Shown here: one piece after another, positions 63,101 through 64,000 of the stretch | Layout: the number at the start of each line of letters is the position of its first letter | Position numbering within the stretch: position 1 is the first letter of the stretch | Origin: Undaria pinnatifida | Lineage: Eukaryota; Sar; Phaeophyceae; Laminariales; Alariaceae | Direction: 5' to 3' | DNA length: 64,000 bases | Assembly (NCBI GenBank): GCA_012845835.1 | Contig: JABAKD010000029.1 | Location: forward strand, 3,568,844 to 3,632,843 | Translations under genes and position numbers: made by a program | The notes under the pieces: model-generated | What the model was told of the DNA's origin: nothing | The model's database searches: none | What the model saw: the letters and a program-made list of their open reading frames with translations, nothing else

Positions 63101-63581
63101 AAAAATGCCGTCGGTCGAGGGGGGAACGTGCCGTCTCATGACATCGTCGACACGCTAAAACCTAGCAGTTTGGCTTCGGTCAAGATGAACTTTTGGAAAA
63201 ATTGCCGTCGGTCGAGAGGTGACATTGCCGTCTCCTGGCGTCTTTGATTGCAACCATTTTTAATAGGTGAATCTGAGCTCCAGGCTTAACGGCCGTACAG
63301 GCCCCATATTGGTGCTATTTTTTTAGAAAGACACCATAACCACCGTTCCCTCCCGCCCATCTATCCCGTAACGCTGTTATTTCCCCCACTCCCTCCCTCC
63401 GTCCCTCATCCCCTCCGTCCCTCCCCTGCCTCCCTCTCTTCCATACCTTTCGCTTTTGGATCGGATTCCGTGCGTCGACTACGGAAACCTGCTTTTTTCG
63501 TCGTGTCCAGGTGTTGAACTTTGTTCTGTCTGTGCCTCAGCTGTTCAAGGTCCTGCCGTGCCCGAGACATCGGTTGCCCAG
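48240..63581 (+). CDS. ALG7: UDP-GlcNAc:dolichyl-P GlcNAc-1-P transferase (3' partial)
   Basis: First committed enzyme of N-glycan assembly: transfers GlcNAc-1-phosphate to dolichyl phosphate in the ER membrane. Exons 48240-48487, 50879-50969, 51363-51448, 51908-51988, 54028-54152, 54879-54973, 56908-56974, 57775-57847, 59148-59265 and 63511-63581; 351 codons plus two bases, no frame break. Family landmarks in order: [103 protein letters not shown], and the cytosolic loop [15 protein letters not shown]. About eight hydrophobic segments are visible; the last exon or exons lie beyond the window. The loop after VVVP is longer than in animals and fungi. The ATG at 48240 has A at -3 and G at +4. 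Tunicamycin-target family member; function secure by motif. Confidence 0.95.
48535..49346. mobile_element. Non-autonomous PIF/Harbinger-like element
   Basis: 812 bp with terminal inverted repeats of about 48 bp differing at about one position (gggcccgaattaacgaggaa / ttcctcgttaatacgggccc), flanked by a TTA direct repeat (48532-48534, 49347-49349). TTA duplications and GGG-starting termini are typical of PIF/Harbinger. No transposase inside; the GC-rich middle is unexplained. Inserted in GPT intron 1. Confidence 0.85.
50718..50762 (+). repeat. 21-bp perfect tandem duplication
   Basis: ccccgaaaaacgtggttgca repeated twice in GPT intron 1. Confidence 0.85.
50879..50969 (+). CDS. ALG7: GPT exon 2
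   Basis: [20 protein letters not shown] to DSADK. Confidence 0.93.
51087..51183 (+). repeat. (GTT)n microsatellite in GPT intron 2
   Basis: About 30 nearly perfect triplets. Confidence 0.97.
51363..51448 (+). CDS. ALG7: GPT exon 3
   Basis: [28 protein letters not shown]; metal-binding Asp pair. Confidence 0.95.
51500..51780 (+). repeat. Degenerate GCTGTTACTG repeat
   Basis: Irregular units of ctgttgctactgctgctgct, some 50-60 bp apart, in GPT intron 3. Confidence 0.6.
51908..51988 (+). CDS. ALG7: GPT exon 4
   Basis: [26 protein letters not shown]; acceptor ttctaag. Confidence 0.93.
52556..52755 (+). repeat. Family A short repeat, near full length
   Basis: tttcatgcgactcattcagc, gcttcgcgcttggtgcacg, cgacgtgctccttcccggca, catgcatgaaatgagtacac, then a C20-like tail. 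Confidence 0.85.
53390..53790 (+). repeat. Family K plus A composite repeat
   Basis: ggagaaccttgactccgcgc and gtaaggcacccacgagg, then family A from about 53620 ending gaaatgagtacgc. Confidence 0.75.
54028..54152 (+). CDS. ALG7: GPT exon 5
   Basis: [16 protein letters not shown] to LLLDL, a Gly-rich loop longer than usual; donor gtgaga. Confidence 0.88.
54195..54540 (+). repeat. (GGTGTT)n minisatellite in GPT intron 5
   Basis: About 55 hexamers with GGTATT and GGTGTA variants. Open frames here (Gly-Val on plus, Pro-Thr on minus) are compositional. Confidence 0.95.
54879..54973 (+). CDS. ALG7: GPT exon 6
   Basis: [20 protein letters not shown] to GLEAGQ; catalytic-region signature. Confidence 0.95.
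55100..55290 (-). repeat. Family N repeat, inverted
   Basis: gatatcaggagacggcactt, acggcaat--tttcaacaatt and gaaacgatcggtttgac match the inverted form of 62920-63245. Confidence 0.65.
55395..55505 (+). repeat. Family A short repeat
   Basis: gttggtgaaaacccgacgtg, ccggcatagtagggatgcga, atgggcaaactgagtacacc and C tail. Confidence 0.85.
55800..56085 (-). repeat. Family I dispersed repeat, inverted
   Basis: atgccttcgaaggcatgttt, aggtcgggtgagagatg, gagctccttatgctgagagc, preceded by a G tract at 55785-55806. Confidence 0.7.
56345..56850 (+). repeat. Family A short repeat split by ~330 bp
   Basis: Left part to about 56436 (cggcccggcattgtaaggat), right part from about 56790 (cacgcgactacggttatgcg) with C tail. 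The intervening sequence has no terminal repeats I can see. Confidence 0.6.
56908..56974 (+). CDS. ALG7: GPT exon 7
   Basis: 22 residues, [22 protein letters not shown]; donor gtgagt. Confidence 0.9.
57775..57847 (+). CDS. ALG7: GPT exon 8
   Basis: [23 protein letters not shown]; acceptor cttgacag. Confidence 0.93.
58275..58340 (+). repeat. Decayed copy of GPT exon 9 5' edge (first)
   Basis: cttag|GTATCCGGCGAGGGCGTTCGT, then gacacgtattgctatttcgt, matching the true exon at 59148 apart from an inserted ~13 bp. The acceptor is intact; the insertion brings an in-frame stop. Confidence 0.85.
58465..58556 (-). mobile_element. Family C MITE, inverted
   Basis: ttttagagccccaaaatccc, aaatttgtccccaagaaggg, ttccaattgtaaaggcttta. 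Confidence 0.75.
58556..58780 (+). mobile_element. Family D element, right end lost
   Basis: Left end gcatgctacggaagaggtgc, then gatgaacaatccaatggcct and ggtttaagaagctccgtcac. Confidence 0.7.
58793..58906 (+). repeat. ~33-bp tandem repeat
   Basis: Four units of attcggccaaaaatcggtat type immediately right of the family D remnant. Confidence 0.85.
58950..59003 (+). repeat. Decayed copy of GPT exon 9 5' edge (second)
   Basis: gtatctcggacgacggtgat, then gtaggagacacgtagtgcta. It carries a stop (TAG) where the true exon has Tyr-Cys. Confidence 0.8.
59148..59265 (+). CDS. ALG7: GPT exon 9
   Basis: [20 protein letters not shown] to LMFLPQ, the most conserved stretch. Three decayed copies of its edges exist in nearby introns. 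Confidence 0.95.
60894..61405 (+). repeat. Family J repeat, ~510 bp
   Basis: Second copy of 42196-42720; differences are scattered substitutions and G-tract lengths. Confidence 0.85.
61690..62350 (+). repeat. ~55-bp satellite derived from family D
   Basis: Twelve units of atgcctcttaacccaaaatc followed by gtgggaatttcg and an A/T spacer. The unit core equals the inverted inner right part of family D (gattttgggttaaggag...). Confidence 0.9.
62540..62582 (+). repeat. Decayed copy of GPT exon 9 3' edge
   Basis: acttcggcaagactctcata, then ctcatgttcctcccacgg, against acttcagcaagacgctaatt, ctcatgttcttgccccagg at the true end. The donor is destroyed. It lies 3.3 kb downstream. Confidence 0.8.
62595..62830 (-). 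repeat. GGGTCGGGTC degenerate repeat, inverted
   Basis: Multiple gacccgacccg motifs and actcgacccgcgagttttcg, the inverted relative of 29460-29600. Confidence 0.75.
62920..63245 (+). repeat. Family N tandem repeat, ~3 units
   Basis: Units of about 100 bp with attgccgtcggtcgagaggt, cgtctcctgacatc-type and taaaacctagcagtttgg blocks. Confidence 0.75.
63511..63581 (+). CDS. ALG7: GPT exon 10
   Basis: [23 protein letters not shown], donor gtgcga; following exon is outside the window. Confidence 0.93.
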
Positions 63582-63819
63582 GTGCGATCCCCCCCCCCCT
63601 CGCCTTTGTTCCCGCCCCCTCCCTTCTTCGCCTCGCCATCAATGAAAAATAAAAACGTGTCTGGGAAAACCGAAAGCAAGTAAAACAACAAAGCAACGTA
63701 TCGTATGTCTTGGAAAAACCAATAACGATGCAACCAGCACGTGCCGAGAAAAAAACAAAGACGCTGGTTAAGGTAGAGGTTGTAACGATTGTTTCTTTGG
63801 TACGATGCTGCGATGGAGG

Positions 63820-64000
63820 TAGCCCTTTTCGTCTGAAATGTTTTTTGAACGACGGAGCTCCTTAACCCTACATAGTCGGAAATAGACGAAAAAAAAAATT
63901 GGCGTGATGATTTTCGTTGTGTACCTAGGCCATGGGGTTTTGTTCATCCGGCAGTAGCAGCTTTATTTTTTCCTATAATCCGTTTTTGGGTTTGTTAAGA
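63820..64000 (-). mobile_element. Family D element, inverted, cut by window end
   Basis: gcgatggaggtagc, gacggagctccttaacccta and cctaggccatggggtt are the inverted family D landmarks. Confidence 0.7.

Overview
This is a nuclear segment of an intron-rich eukaryote. It looks most like a brown alga (Phaeophyceae) or a close stramenopile. The reasons are many introns of 0.3-4 kb, neighbouring genes on alternating strands, very short divergent promoters, abundant micro- and minisatellites, and an organelle-type presequence on alanyl-tRNA synthetase with a stramenopile-like A-F-x-P motif. The species call is an inference. Coding sequence was rebuilt by hand from splice sites, reading phase and protein-family similarity; every completed gene closes in frame.

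Layout: (1) 1-3866, plus strand, 5' end outside the window: the C-terminal part of an Fe(II)/2-oxoglutarate oxygenase domain read in frame into a low-complexity linker and a complete SET domain. (2) 7400-34039, minus strand: complete alanyl-tRNA synthetase, 22 exons, 1084 residues. (3) 34291-39083, plus strand: class I SAM-dependent methyltransferase with an NPPF motif, 2 exons. (4) 40280-47678, minus strand: 20S proteasome beta-5 subunit, 5 exons. (5) 48240 to beyond 63581, plus strand: UDP-GlcNAc:dolichyl-phosphate GlcNAc-1-phosphotransferase (ALG7/DPAGT1), 10 exons seen, 3' end outside the window. The genes form two head-to-head pairs (AlaRS/methyltransferase, 251 bp between start codons; proteasome/GPT, about 0.56-0.76 kb) and two tail-to-tail pairs. 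Apart from general housekeeping roles (translation, protein turnover, N-glycosylation, protein modification) they do not form one pathway.

About 80 percent of the window is intron or intergenic DNA. It holds at least two TIR element families, one PIF/Harbinger-like element with a TTA target duplication, a SINE-like family whose copies end in a C tract, several satellites, and a pattern I did not expect: introns repeatedly contain decayed tandem copies of the adjacent exon edge, often with the splice site still intact. This occurs at nine or more exon boundaries in three genes and suggests that introns here grow by local tandem duplication. The oxygenase-SET fusion and these exon-edge fossils are the most interesting items.
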